This document shows, one piece after another, positions 42,300 to 50,729 of a stretch of 64,000 nucleotides of DNA (position 1 is its first letter; each line of letters opens with the position of its first letter). Source of the DNA: Oscillospiraceae bacterium (lineage in GTDB: Bacteria; Bacillota; Clostridia; Oscillospirales; CAG-382); assembly GCA_015063885.1 (NCBI GenBank), contig SVTH01000002.1, positions 159,248 through 223,247 on the forward strand, written 5' to 3'. The notes below the pieces were generated by a model. The model ran no database searches and was not told the origin of the DNA. It saw only the letters and a program-made list of their open reading frames with translations. Both the position numbers and the translations under genes were made by a program.

Positions 42300-43265
42300 A
42301 TGCAGAAACCCATCACCGGAACCTGGTTTGAATTTTGGCATCATAACATCCCCGAGGGCAAGTATTGGAACCCCATCTGCCGTCACTTCTCTGCGGAGCA
42401 GTGGGGGGCAAAGGTAGACGAGCTTGCTTCCGTTGGCATGAAGTACATCGTTCTCATGGCAACCGCTCTGGGCTATGAGGAATATGCGGAAAGCTATTTC
42501 GACACCGATATCTTCCCCTTTGCGGAAATGGCTTGCAAGGATCCCATGAGCGCACTTCTGAACGCCGCTGACAGAAACGGCATGAAGGTGTTCGTTTCCT
42601 GCGGCTTCTACGGCGTATGGACCCACACCATGGAGAACATGACCTCTCCCGTGATCACTGAGCGTGCCTTCAAGGCTATGGAACAGCTTTGGGAGAAATA
42701 CGGCCATCACGAGTCCTTCTACGGCTGGTACTTCCCGGACGAGACCTGCATCGAGGGTCACTTCCATCCCGCATTCATCGAATACGTCAACCGTTACTCC
42801 GCTCACGCACACAAGATCGCTCCCGGCACCAAGACCCTGATCGCTCCCTACGGCACCAACATCCTGGTTGCCGACGACGAGTACGTTGAGCAGCTGAAGG
42901 CTTTGGACGTGGATATCATCGCTTACCAGGATGAGATCGGCGTGCAGAAGTCAAAGCCCGAGGACACCGCAGAATACTACAAGAACCTGCGCAAGGCACA
43001 CGACGCCGCAGGCAGAGCCGCACTCTGGGCAGATATGGAAGCCTTTGAGTTCGAGGGCAAGGTCTACAGCTCCGCTCTGATCCCCGCCACCATCGAGCGT
43101 CTGGAGCGTCAGATCGAGTCCATCGCTCCCTACGTGGACGAGATCCTGATCTATCAGTACCAGGGTATGTTCAACAAGCCCGGCACCATCGCTTACTGCG
43201 GCCATCCCGATTCCGTCCGTTATTACAACGAGCTGGCAGAGCATAACGCAAAATACAAAGCGTAA
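42300..43265 (+). CDS. DUF4434-like TIM-barrel (putative glycoside hydrolase)
   Basis: A 321-residue protein without a signal peptide. The beginning GTWFEFWHHN and the segments WGAKVDELASVGMKYIVLM, YGWYFPDETC and DEILIYQYQGMF are arranged as in TIM barrels of the DUF4434/glycoside-hydrolase type. The Glu of FPDETC and Asp/Glu residues of YQDEIG are candidates for catalysis. Codon use is narrow, hinting at high expression. It starts after AAAGGAG with a promoter at 42232. The FAD oxidoreductase gene follows after three bases. The substrate is unknown. Confidence 0.72.
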   Translation: MQKPITGTWFEFWHHNIPEGKYWNPICRHFSAEQWGAKVDELASVGMKYIVLMATALGYEEYAESYFDTDIFPFAEMACKDPMSALLNAADRNGMKVFVSCGFYGVWTHTMENMTSPVITERAFKAMEQLWEKYGHHESFYGWYFPDETCIEGHFHPAFIEYVNRYSAHAHKIAPGTKTLIAPYGTNILVADDEYVEQLKALDVDIIAYQDEIGVQKSKPEDTAEYYKNLRKAHDAAGRAALWADMEAFEFEGKVYSSALIPATIERLERQIESIAPYVDEILIYQYQGMFNKPGTIAYCGHPDSVRYYNELAEHNAKYKA

Positions 43266-43268
43266 CCC

Positions 43269-44846
43269 ATGCTTCGCATCAATCTCAAGCTCCCCGTGGG
43301 TACACCCGGGGAGCTTTTTCAAAAGGTCGCCTCCCTTTTGGGGATGGGGGAGGAGGACTTCACCCTGATCCCCCGCAAGCGTTCCGTGGATGCCCGTGAG
43401 ACCCCCGTCTTCGTCTGGACGGCGGATCTCGTCCTCCAAGACCCCAAAAAGGAAAAGCAGCTGCTGAAAAAGCATGGTAAGCTGCTGTCCGTTGCCCCCG
43501 AGGAAACGCCCTACGTCTTTCCCCCCTCCCGTTCCCTGCCCGCCAAACGTCCCATCGTGGTGGGATTCGGCCCTGCGGGGATCTTCTGCGCTTTGATGCT
43601 GGCAAGAAGCGGCTACCGCCCCATCGTTTTGGAGCGGGGAGACTCTATGGAATCCCGCGTGGAGGCGGTGGATGCCTTCTTTCGGGAAGGAAAACTGCAA
43701 ACGGAGAGCAACCTTCAGTTCGGAGAAGGGGGCGCAGGTGCATTTTCCGACGGAAAACTGAACACACTGGTAAAGGACAAGTCCTTCCGGGGCTACTTCG
43801 CCTTAGAGCAATTGGTGAAGGCAGGGGCTCCCGAGGAGCTTTTGTGGCTGAACAAGCCCCACGTGGGCACGGACCTTCTGCGGCAGGTGATCGTGAACCT
43901 GCGGGAGGAGATCCATTCCCTGGGCGGGGAGGTACGCTTCCGCTGCCGTGTGGAGGAGCTGCTTTCCGAAGGCGGCCGCGTCACGGGGGTACGCCTGGCT
44001 GACGGCACCCTTTTGGAGAGCGATACCGTCGTCCTTGCCATCGGACATTCCGCCAGGGACACCTTCCGTATGCTTCGGGGCCATGGCGTTCCCATGGAGA
44101 AGAAGCCCTTTTCCGTGGGGGTGCGCATCGAGCATCCTCAGACCCTCATCGACAAAGCCCAATACGGCAGAGAGCGGGGCAATTTCCCTCCTGCGGACTA
44201 TAAATTGGTGTGCCATACCGAAAACGGCCGCACGGTGTACAGCTTCTGTATGTGCCCCGGCGGGGAGGTGGTTGCCGCCGCCTCTGATGGGGACGGCGTG
44301 GTGACCAACGGTATGAGCTACCACGCCCGTGACGACAAAAACGCCAACAGCGCCCTGCTGTGCGAGATCTTCCCCCGGGACGTGGGAGAGGATCTGTTTG
44401 CGGGCATGGCCTTCCAGCGGGAGCTGGAAAAAGCCGCTTACCGTGCGGGAGGCGGGGACCACAAAGCCCCTGCCCAGCGGGTGGGAGACTTTTTGGAAAA
44501 CAGACCCACCACCGCCTTTGGCAGTATTGAGCCCACCTATTCCCGGGGGGTGACGCCCTCCGATCTTCGCACCGTTCTGCCGGATTACGTCTGCGACGCT
44601 CTGGCGGAGGCCTTGCCCTATTTTGGGAGAAAGATCAAGGGCTTCGACACCCCCGACGGGGTGATGACGGCGGTGGAAAGCCGCAGTACCTGCCCCGTGC
44701 GCATCCTGCGGGATGAAGGCATGGAGTCTTTCCCCGGGCTTTACCCCATCGGAGAGGGCGCAGGCTATGCAGGCGGGATCATCTCCGCCGCCATCGACGG
44801 CATCAAATGTGCCGAAACCATCGTTACCAAACAAAATCAAAAATAG
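43269..44846 (+). CDS. FAD-dependent dehydrogenase (COG2509-like)
   Basis: A 525-residue flavoprotein. An N-terminal domain of about 90 residues precedes the FAD dinucleotide motif PIVVGFGPAGIFCALMLARSG near residue 95. The family block ESNLQFGEGGAGAFSDGKLNT follows near 140. The C-terminal FAD contact is GLYPIGEGAGYAGGIISAA. The layout matches uncharacterised FAD-dependent dehydrogenases widespread in Clostridia. No strong ribosome site is visible, so translation is probably coupled to the preceding gene. fucO follows after 16 bases. The physiological substrate is not known. Confidence 0.85.
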   Translation: MLRINLKLPVGTPGELFQKVASLLGMGEEDFTLIPRKRSVDARETPVFVWTADLVLQDPKKEKQLLKKHGKLLSVAPEETPYVFPPSRSLPAKRPIVVGFGPAGIFCALMLARSGYRPIVLERGDSMESRVEAVDAFFREGKLQTESNLQFGEGGAGAFSDGKLNTLVKDKSFRGYFALEQLVKAGAPEELLWLNKPHVGTDLLRQVIVNLREEIHSLGGEVRFRCRVEELLSEGGRVTGVRLADGTLLESDTVVLAIGHSARDTFRMLRGHGVPMEKKPFSVGVRIEHPQTLIDKAQYGRERGNFPPADYKLVCHTENGRTVYSFCMCPGGEVVAAASDGDGVVTNGMSYHARDDKNANSALLCEIFPRDVGEDLFAGMAFQRELEKAAYRAGGGDHKAPAQRVGDFLENRPTTAFGSIEPTYSRGVTPSDLRTVLPDYVCDALAEALPYFGRKIKGFDTPDGVMTAVESRSTCPVRILRDEGMESFPGLYPIGEGAGYAGGIISAAIDGIKCAETIVTKQNQK

Positions 44847-44862
44847 AGAAAGGACACCCATT

Positions 44863-46008
44863 ATGAACAGATTCGTACTCAACGAGACCTCTTACCATGG
44901 CAAAGGCGCCATCTCCGCCGTTGCCGACGAGATCAAAGCCCGCGGCTTTGCAAAAGCCTTCGTGGCCTCCGACCCCGATCTGGTGAAGTTCGGCGTCACC
45001 GGCAAGGTGCTGGCCGTGTTGGATGCCGCGCAGATCCCCTACACCCTGTTCTCCGAGATCAAGCCCAACCCCACCATCGAAAACGTACAGGCAGGCGTGG
45101 AAGCCTATAAGGCTTGCGGCGCAGACTGCATCGTTGCCATCGGCGGCGGCTCCTCCATGGATACCGCAAAGGCTGTGGGCATCATCATCAACAACCCCGA
45201 GTTTGCAGACGTCCGTTCTCTTGAGGGCGTTGCTCCCACCAAGAATAAGTGCGTTCCCATCATCGCCGTTCCCACCACCGCAGGTACCGCCGCAGAGGTG
45301 ACCATCAACTACGTCATCACCGACGTGGAAAAGAACCGCAAGATGGTTTGCGTTGACGTACACGATATCCCCGTGGTAGCCGTAGTCGATCCCGATATGA
45401 TGGCCACCATGCCCAAGGGGCTCACCGCCGCTACCGGCATGGACGCTCTTACCCACGCCATCGAGGGCTATATCACCAAGGGCGCCTGGACCCTTTCCGA
45501 TATGTTCCACATCGAGGCCATCCGCATCATTGCCGCTTCTCTCCGCGGCGCCGTCGCAGGCACCGACGAGGGCAGAGAGGGCATGGCGCTTGGTCAGTAC
45601 GTGGCAGGCATGGGCTTCTCCAACGTAGGTCTTGGCATCGTGCACTCCATGGCGCACCCCTTGGGCGCTCTGTACGACACTCCCCACGGCGTGGCAAACG
45701 CGATCATCCTGCCCACCGTTATGGAATACAACGCTCCCGCTACCGGTGACAAGTATAAGTATATCGCCGCCGCTATGGGCGTGGAAGGCACCGAGAGCAT
45801 GACCGTTGAGGAATACCGCAAGGCGGCTATCGACGCGGTGAAGCAGCTCTCCCTGGACGTTGGCATTCCCGCCGACCTGAAGGAGATCGTGAAGGCAGAG
45901 GACATTCCCTTCCTGGCTCAGTCCGCCTACGACGACGCCTGCCGTCCCGGCAACCCCAGAGACACCTCCGTGGAGGAGATCACCCAGCTGTATAAGAGCT
46001 TGATCTAA
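44863..46008 (+). CDS. fucO: iron-containing alcohol dehydrogenase (lactaldehyde reductase-like)
   Basis: A 381-residue group III alcohol dehydrogenase, closest in layout to FucO, which reduces lactaldehyde to 1,2-propanediol. NAD-binding GGGSSMDTAKAVG lies near residue 96. The iron ligands are in GMDALTHAIEGY near 190 and HSMAHPLGALYDTPHG near 260. The ATG at 44863 follows GAAAGGAC; the frame start at 44713 is within the preceding gene. No other fucose or rhamnose gene is near, so the precise substrate is inferred from the family only. Confidence 0.85.
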   Translation: MNRFVLNETSYHGKGAISAVADEIKARGFAKAFVASDPDLVKFGVTGKVLAVLDAAQIPYTLFSEIKPNPTIENVQAGVEAYKACGADCIVAIGGGSSMDTAKAVGIIINNPEFADVRSLEGVAPTKNKCVPIIAVPTTAGTAAEVTINYVITDVEKNRKMVCVDVHDIPVVAVVDPDMMATMPKGLTAATGMDALTHAIEGYITKGAWTLSDMFHIEAIRIIAASLRGAVAGTDEGREGMALGQYVAGMGFSNVGLGIVHSMAHPLGALYDTPHGVANAIILPTVMEYNAPATGDKYKYIAAAMGVEGTESMTVEEYRKAAIDAVKQLSLDVGIPADLKEIVKAEDIPFLAQSAYDDACRPGNPRDTSVEEITQLYKSLI

Positions 46009-46015
46009 GGGGGCG

Positions 46016-46092
46016 CTTAAGAAACTTTCTTGAAAGAAAGTTTCTTAAGGATCTTCAAAGAACTTTCAGTGCCGCAAGCTGTCGCTTGCGGG
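46016..46092 (-). repeat. half-length hairpin repeat, copy C
   Basis: CTTAAGAAACTTTC..GAAAGTTTCTTAAG (46016-46049), linker ATCTTCAAAGAACTTT and CCGCAAGCTGTCGCTTGCGG (46072-46091). On the minus strand this is the 3' half of the composite element. It begins eight bases after fucO. Confidence 0.8.
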
Positions 46093-46102
46093 GGAATTTA
46101 AC

Positions 46103-46136
46103 AAGGACTGTTCACTATGACCAGTCCTTTCTTTTT
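46103..46136 (+). terminator. terminator between repeat copies C and D
   Basis: AAGGACTG / CAGTCCTT stem followed by TCTTTTTC. Confidence 0.75.
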
Positions 46137-46138
46137 CT

Positions 46139-46219
46139 CCGAAAACGATAGTTTTCGGCATTGGGTTTTCTTTGGGATTCTTAAGGGTATTTCTTTTTCC
46201 GAAAAGAAATACCCTTAAG
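46139..46219 (+). repeat. half-length hairpin repeat, copy D
   Basis: CCGAAAACGATAGTTTTCGG (46139-46158), linker TTTCTTTGGGATT and CTTAAGGGTATTTC..GAAATACCCTTAAG (46180-46219). The hairpin arms are changed on both sides relative to other copies (compensatory), pointing to selection for the stem. Inverted relative to copy C. Confidence 0.8.
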
Positions 46220-46243
46220 CCTTTTAAAATTCAAAAATTCCTA

Positions 46244-46272
46244 TTGATAGCCAAGGAAAAAAGTGGTATAAT
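46244..46272 (+). promoter_or_regulatory. promoter for the 46304-50536 gene run
   Basis: TTGATA (46244-46249), 17-base spacer, TATAAT (46267-46272). Confidence 0.7.
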
Positions 46273-46303
46273 AAGGAAAACGTTTTTTTGGAGTGAAGAT
46301 CCC

Positions 46304-46771
46304 ATGACCATCCGCAGAGCAGCCCCCGCTGACCTGGGAGCGATCAACAGCCTGCTGCAGCAGGTGCTGACGGTGCACCATAACGGCCGTCCCGACCTGT
46401 TCAAGGCAGGCACCAAGAAATATACCGACGAGGAGATGCTCGCCATCATCGCAGACGACACCCGCCCCATCTTCGTGGCGGAGGAGAACGGCCGGGTGCT
46501 TGGCTACGCCTTCTGTATCTTTCAGCAATACTTGAAGAATAACATCCTCACCGACGTGAAGACCCTGTATATCGACGACCTCTGCGTGGACGAGACTAAA
46601 CGGGGAATGCACGTGGGGAGCGCCCTCTACCGCCACGTACTGCAGTTTGCAAAGGATAGTGGCTGCTACAACGTCACCCTGAACGTGTGGGCGTGCAACG
46701 AAAGCGCCATGAAGTTCTACCAAAACATGGGGCTGACGCCCCAAAAGATCGGTATGGAGCAGATCCTATGA
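46304..46771 (+). CDS. GNAT-family N-acetyltransferase
   Basis: A 155-residue cytosolic acetyltransferase. The acetyl-CoA-binding block is LYIDDLCVDETKRGMHVGSALYRHVL with the RGMHVG loop, and the typical end NESAMKFYQNMGLTP is present. The acceptor is unknown. The ATG at 46304 follows GGAG; the longer frame from 46172 crosses repeat D and is not coding. It is the first gene of a six-gene run; its stop overlaps the carboxypeptidase start by four bases. Confidence 0.88.
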   Translation: MTIRRAAPADLGAINSLLQQVLTVHHNGRPDLFKAGTKKYTDEEMLAIIADDTRPIFVAEENGRVLGYAFCIFQQYLKNNILTDVKTLYIDDLCVDETKRGMHVGSALYRHVLQFAKDSGCYNVTLNVWACNESAMKFYQNMGLTPQKIGMEQIL

Positions 46772-47796
46772 GAAAACTACTTTGTCTCCTTGCCTGCCTG
46801 CTGTTGACCTCCTGTGCCCTTCTGCCCATCGAGGAAAGCAGACCCCCTGTGATCTCCGCGGCGGAAAGCACGCCCGAAAGCTCTTTCGAAGCGTCCTCCG
46901 TGTCGGAAACGGAGATCTCTCTCCCCGCCGATATCTCTTTGGAAAGCTTCCCGGAGGAATCCTCCGAGGAGGTCTCCCGGGAGGAAGAAAACGCCCTGCC
47001 CGTCCACGAGCTGCAAACCGCCGTGGAGGCAAAGAGCGCTTTCCTGTACGATTCTTCTTTGAACGTGGTCTTCGCAAAAGGAGACTTGAACGGGAAGATC
47101 TACCCCGCCTCCATCACTAAATTGTATACCGCCTACGTGGCATTGCAATACTTGACTCCCGATCAAGTCCTCACCGCAGGGGAAGAGCTTTCCTTCGTGG
47201 GGAAAGGCTCCACCATCGCGTATATCGTAAGAGGACACCGCCTCACCGCGGAAATGCTGGTCCAGGGGATGATGCTCCCCAGCGGAAACGACGCCGCCTA
47301 CGTCCTGGCCGCAGGAGCGGGACGAGCCATCCTGGAGGACGAGAACGCCTCCGCAACCGATGCCGTCGCCGCCTTTATGTCCGCTGTGAACGATCACGCC
47401 CTGGCAGACGGGCTAACGGGAACACACTTTTCCGTTCCCGACGGATACCACAGGGACGACCACTACACCACCATGGGGGATCTGTTGAAGATCGCCTTGC
47501 TGGTGACGGAAAACGAGACCATTACCCGTTATACGGGAATGCTGTCCGCGCGGGTGACGTATCACAGCGGGGAGACCAACAACTGGACCAATACCAACCG
47601 CCTGCTGGACCCCGCCTCCAAGTATTACCGTGAGAACGCCGTCGGGCTGAAAACGGGACACACCGCCCAATCGGGGTATTGTCTCCTTGCCGCAGAAAAA
47701 CGGGGCGACCGTTTGGTCATCACAGGCGTCTTCGGTTGTCAGACCGTCGACGGTCGCTTTGCCGACACCGTCACCCTTTTGGAATCTTTGATCTGA
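46768..47796 (+). CDS. lipoprotein D-alanyl-D-alanine carboxypeptidase (PBP5/DacF family)
   Basis: A 342-residue penicillin-binding protein. The N-terminus is a type II signal peptide with lipobox LLTSC, followed by a Ser/Glu-rich spacer to about residue 75. The S11 peptidase domain shows SxxK in PASITKLY, SGN in LPSGNDAAY and KTG in VGLKTGHTA. It trims the terminal D-Ala of peptidoglycan stem peptides. Classical DacA/DacF proteins are held by a C-terminal amphipathic helix. That part is missing here, and the lipid anchor appears to replace it. The ATG overlaps the GNAT stop. Confidence 0.9.
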   Translation: MRKLLCLLACLLLTSCALLPIEESRPPVISAAESTPESSFEASSVSETEISLPADISLESFPEESSEEVSREEENALPVHELQTAVEAKSAFLYDSSLNVVFAKGDLNGKIYPASITKLYTAYVALQYLTPDQVLTAGEELSFVGKGSTIAYIVRGHRLTAEMLVQGMMLPSGNDAAYVLAAGAGRAILEDENASATDAVAAFMSAVNDHALADGLTGTHFSVPDGYHRDDHYTTMGDLLKIALLVTENETITRYTGMLSARVTYHSGETNNWTNTNRLLDPASKYYRENAVGLKTGHTAQSGYCLLAAEKRGDRLVITGVFGCQTVDGRFADTVTLLESLI

Positions 47797-47807
47797 AGGA
47801 GTTTTTT

Positions 47808-48560
47808 ATGAAATTCATTTCTTGGAACGTCAACGGCTTCCGCTCCTGCCTGGGGAAGGGATTTGCCGATTTCTTTGCCCAAGCAGATGCGGACTTCTTC
47901 TGCCTGCAGGAGACCAAAATGCAGCCGGGACAGGCGGAATTTGCCCCGGAGGGCTACTTTCAGTATTGGTACAGCGCCGAAAAGAAGGGCTATTCCGGTA
48001 CGGCGGTGTTCGCCAAGCGTGAGCCCCTTTCCGTGGCCTACGGCTTGGGAATCCCCGAGCACGATACGGAGGGCAGAGCCATCACTTTGGAATACGAGGA
48101 TTTCTACCTGGTGTGCGTCTACACCCCCAACGCCCAGCGGGAGCTGGCAAGGCTGGACTACCGTATGGCCTGGGAGGACGCTTTGCGGGAATACCTCTGC
48201 GCCCTGGATGCAAAGAAGCCTGTGATCTACTGCGGCGATTTGAACGTGGCCCACGAGGAGATCGACCTGAAGAACCCCAAGACCAACCACTTCAGCGCAG
48301 GCTTTTCCGACGAGGAGCGGGAGAAATTTACAGAACTGTTAAACAGCGGCTTTGCGGACACCTTCCGCACCCTTTACCCCGACAAGGTGCAGTATTCCTG
48401 GTGGAGCTATATGTACCACGCCAGGGAGAAGAACGTGGGCTGGCGGATCGACTACTTCGTGGTGTCAAGCCGTCTGATGCCCAAGGTAAAGGACAGCTAC
48501 TTATTGAACGACGTCATGGGAAGCGACCATTGCCCCGCAGGACTGGAGCTTGACCTATGA
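47808..48560 (+). CDS. xth: exodeoxyribonuclease III
   Basis: A 250-residue AP endonuclease/3'-5' exonuclease of base-excision repair. The motifs are complete: SWNVNGFRS at the start, FCLQETK near residue 35, IYCGDLNVAH near 145 and MGSDHCPAGLEL at the end. The ATG at 47808 follows GAAGGAG. The gene ends in an ATGA overlap with the next. The family and length are standard. Confidence 0.95.
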   Translation: MKFISWNVNGFRSCLGKGFADFFAQADADFFCLQETKMQPGQAEFAPEGYFQYWYSAEKKGYSGTAVFAKREPLSVAYGLGIPEHDTEGRAITLEYEDFYLVCVYTPNAQRELARLDYRMAWEDALREYLCALDAKKPVIYCGDLNVAHEEIDLKNPKTNHFSAGFSDEEREKFTELLNSGFADTFRTLYPDKVQYSWWSYMYHAREKNVGWRIDYFVVSSRLMPKVKDSYLLNDVMGSDHCPAGLELDL

Positions 48561-49522
48561 TCCGCCTTGCAAGAGCAGGGGATCTTCCCCGTGTTCTGGA
48601 GATCTACGCCGCCGCCCGTAGCTTTATGCGGGCGAACGGCAACCCCCGCCAATGGAAGGACGGCTACCCCTCGCGGGAGGTCTTGGAGGCCGACATTGCC
48701 GCCGAAAAGCTTTACGTGGGAGAGGAGGACGGCGTTCCCTTCGGGGTGTTCTTCCTGTCGGAAGGGCCCGATCTCACCTATAGCCGCATCGACGGGGAAG
48801 GCTGGCGTTCCGAGGCACCCTACGGCGTGATCCACAGGATCGCCTCCGACGGCACCCGCAAGGGCTTTTTACATTCTGCCGTAACCTTTGCAAAAGAGCG
48901 GTTTTCCCGGCTCCGTATCGACACCCACAAGGACAACCTGCCCATGCAGAACGCCCTTGCCAAGGAGGGCTTTTCCCACAGAGGGACCATCTACCTGGCA
49001 AACGGCGACCCCCGCTTGGCGTACGACCTTCTCGGTATGGAAAAGGTGCTGGTCATCGGTTGCCCCGGGGGTGGAAAATCCACCTTCGCCAGAGCCCTGC
49101 GGGACAAAACGGGGCTTCCTCTGTATTGCCTGGATATGATTTGGCATAATGCGGACAGAACCACCGTTACCCGTGAGGAATTTGATGCTCGGTTGGCGGA
49201 GATCTTACAAGAGCCCCGCTTCCTCATCGACGGGAACTACAACCGCACCCTGGAGACCCGTCTGGCCGCTTGCGACACGGTGTTTTTGCTGGATCTCCCC
49301 GTGGAGGTATGCCTTGCGGGGGTGGAATCCCGTATCGGCAAAAAGCGGGAGGATATGCCTTGGATCGAAGAGGAATTCGACCCGGAATTCAGAGATTGGA
49401 TCATCAATTTCGGAAAAGACAATCTGCCCTATATCTACGAATGCCTGCAAAACGCCCGGGGCAAACGGGTGGTGATCTTCCATAGCAGGGAAGAAGCGCA
49501 TAGATTTTTGGAGACCTTATGA
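48557..49522 (+). CDS. fusion of GNAT acetyltransferase and P-loop kinase-like domain
   Basis: A 321-residue two-domain protein. Residues about 1-160 are a GNAT domain (MIRLARAGDLPRVLEIYAAA, RLRIDTHKDNLPMQNALAKEGF). Residues about 163-321 are a P-loop domain with Walker A GCPGGGKSTFARALRD, then DMIWHNADRT and FLIDGNYNRTLE, as in the topology-modulation/adenylate-kinase-like proteins. An internal ATG (MEKVLVIGC) starts the second half, but no ribosome site is strong there, so a true fusion is likely. It overlaps xth and the phosphatase gene by four bases on each side. Substrates are unknown. Confidence 0.85.
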   Translation: MIRLARAGDLPRVLEIYAAARSFMRANGNPRQWKDGYPSREVLEADIAAEKLYVGEEDGVPFGVFFLSEGPDLTYSRIDGEGWRSEAPYGVIHRIASDGTRKGFLHSAVTFAKERFSRLRIDTHKDNLPMQNALAKEGFSHRGTIYLANGDPRLAYDLLGMEKVLVIGCPGGGKSTFARALRDKTGLPLYCLDMIWHNADRTTVTREEFDARLAEILQEPRFLIDGNYNRTLETRLAACDTVFLLDLPVEVCLAGVESRIGKKREDMPWIEEEFDPEFRDWIINFGKDNLPYIYECLQNARGKRVVIFHSREEAHRFLETL

Positions 49523-49977
49523 AACGGATCTTATTCATCTGCCACGGGAACATCTGCCGTTCCCCCATGGCGGAGTTCATTTTAAAAGACATGGTGGAAA
49601 AGCAGGGGAGAACAAAGGAATTTTTCATCGCCTCCTGCGCCACCTCCACGGAGGAGATTTGGAACGGCGTGGGCAACCCCGTTTACCCGCCTGCAAAGGC
49701 AGAGCTGGCAAAGCACGGCATTTCCTGCGGTGGAAAACGGGCTGTGCAGTTGCAAAAAGCAGATTATGTAAACTACGACCTGCTGATCGCCATGGATAGC
49801 AACAACCTCCGAAATATCCACCGTATGCTGGGCGGCGACCCCGACCGGAAGGTGCGCAAGCTCATGGACTACACGCCCCGGGGCGGGGACGTGGCCGACC
49901 CCTGGTATACCGACCGCTTTGATATCGCCTATCGGGATATCGAAGAGGGCTGTCGGTGCTTGCTGGAGCAGCTTTGA
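49519..49977 (+). CDS. low-molecular-weight protein tyrosine phosphatase
   Basis: A 152-residue phosphatase. The P-loop CHGNICRSPMAE (C-X5-R) is at residue 8 and the general-acid Asp lies in VADPWYTDRF near 125. Family members dephosphorylate tyrosine or arginine on proteins; which applies is open. The gene overlaps its upstream neighbour by four bases and precedes the membrane protein gene by 16. Confidence 0.92.
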   Translation: MKRILFICHGNICRSPMAEFILKDMVEKQGRTKEFFIASCATSTEEIWNGVGNPVYPPAKAELAKHGISCGGKRAVQLQKADYVNYDLLIAMDSNNLRNIHRMLGGDPDRKVRKLMDYTPRGGDVADPWYTDRFDIAYRDIEEGCRCLLEQL

Positions 49978-49993
49978 AAGAGAGGAATTAACT

Positions 49994-50536
49994 ATGTCTG
50001 AATTTTTGGATTCTCTTCACCCGGTGGCGGTGTGCTTGATCGTTTGCTGTGCCAAGATCGTCGAGATCACCATCCAGTCTCTCAAGACCTGCATGATGGT
50101 AAAGGGACAGCGCTTGAAGGCCGCAGGCCTGGGCTTTGTGGAGTGTACCATCTGGGGCTTGGTGATCTCCACCATCATCGGCACCCTGGGGGACAATCTG
50201 TTCCTGTTGGCCTTCTACTGCGTGGGCTACGCCACGGGTCTGTTCCTGGGCTCTACCCTGGAAAACAAGATCGCCCTGGGCACCTCCAACCTGGAGCTGA
50301 TCGCAAGCGACAACAGCACCGAGAAGATCACCGCCTACCTGGAGTCCCGCGGGATGGGGTACACCGTCTTTGCAGGCCACGGATCTGCGGAAAAAATGAA
50401 TATGATCTTCATCGTCCTGCCCCGCAAGGAGACCCCCAAGACGCTGAAGGCCATCCGCAAGGTATGCGACAACAAGGTCTTCGTGGTGGCCTCTGAGGTC
50501 AGCAAGTACGCCGGCGGCTACGGTATGATGAAGTGA
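49994..50536 (+). CDS. membrane protein with DUF2179-type C-terminal domain (UPF0316-like)
   Basis: A 180-residue protein with three N-terminal TM helices (AVCLIVCCAKIVEITIQSL, GFVECTIWGLVISTIIGTL and LFLLAFYCVGYATGLFLG). A cytosolic C-terminal domain of about 80 residues carries TAYLESRGMGYTVFAGHG and MIFIVLPRKETPKTLKAI, the pattern of DUF2179/UPF0316 proteins. The ATG at 49994 follows AGAGGAAT; the frame start at 49919 is inside the phosphatase gene. It is the last gene of the run, followed by repeat copy E. Confidence 0.82.
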   Translation: MSEFLDSLHPVAVCLIVCCAKIVEITIQSLKTCMMVKGQRLKAAGLGFVECTIWGLVISTIIGTLGDNLFLLAFYCVGYATGLFLGSTLENKIALGTSNLELIASDNSTEKITAYLESRGMGYTVFAGHGSAEKMNMIFIVLPRKETPKTLKAIRKVCDNKVFVVASEVSKYAGGYGMMK

Positions 50537-50539
50537 CTC

Positions 50540-50636
50540 AGAGGGCGCCGCCCTCTAAAACACCCGCCAAAGAAACTTCAAAACCCTTAATATAGTTTTT
50601 TGTGAAAGAACCTTTCTTCCAAAAAGAAGGGTTCTT
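50540..50636 (+). repeat. degenerate hairpin repeat, copy E
   Basis: AGAGGGCGCCGCCCTCT (50540-50556) and AAGAACCTTTCTTCCAAAAAGAAGGGTTCTT (50606-50636) correspond to the first and last hairpins of the composite element. The middle modules are lost or unrecognisable. Confidence 0.65.
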
Positions 50637-50648
50637 ACGTTTTTCTTT

Positions 50649-50698
50649 ATATACCGTTGGTTGATTCCCCTTGTAATCCTTCTTCTTTTCGCTATACT
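50649..50698 (+). promoter_or_regulatory. promoter for tandem GNAT gene with CCGTTGGTTGA box
   Basis: TATACCGTTGGTTGA (from 50650) precedes TTGTAA (50671-50676), a 16-base spacer and TATACT (50693-50698). The box has the same distance to the -35 as at 7817-7837. Confidence 0.5.
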
Positions 50699-50729
50699 GA
50701 GGGTACACAAAGCTATTTTCAGGAGGCCT

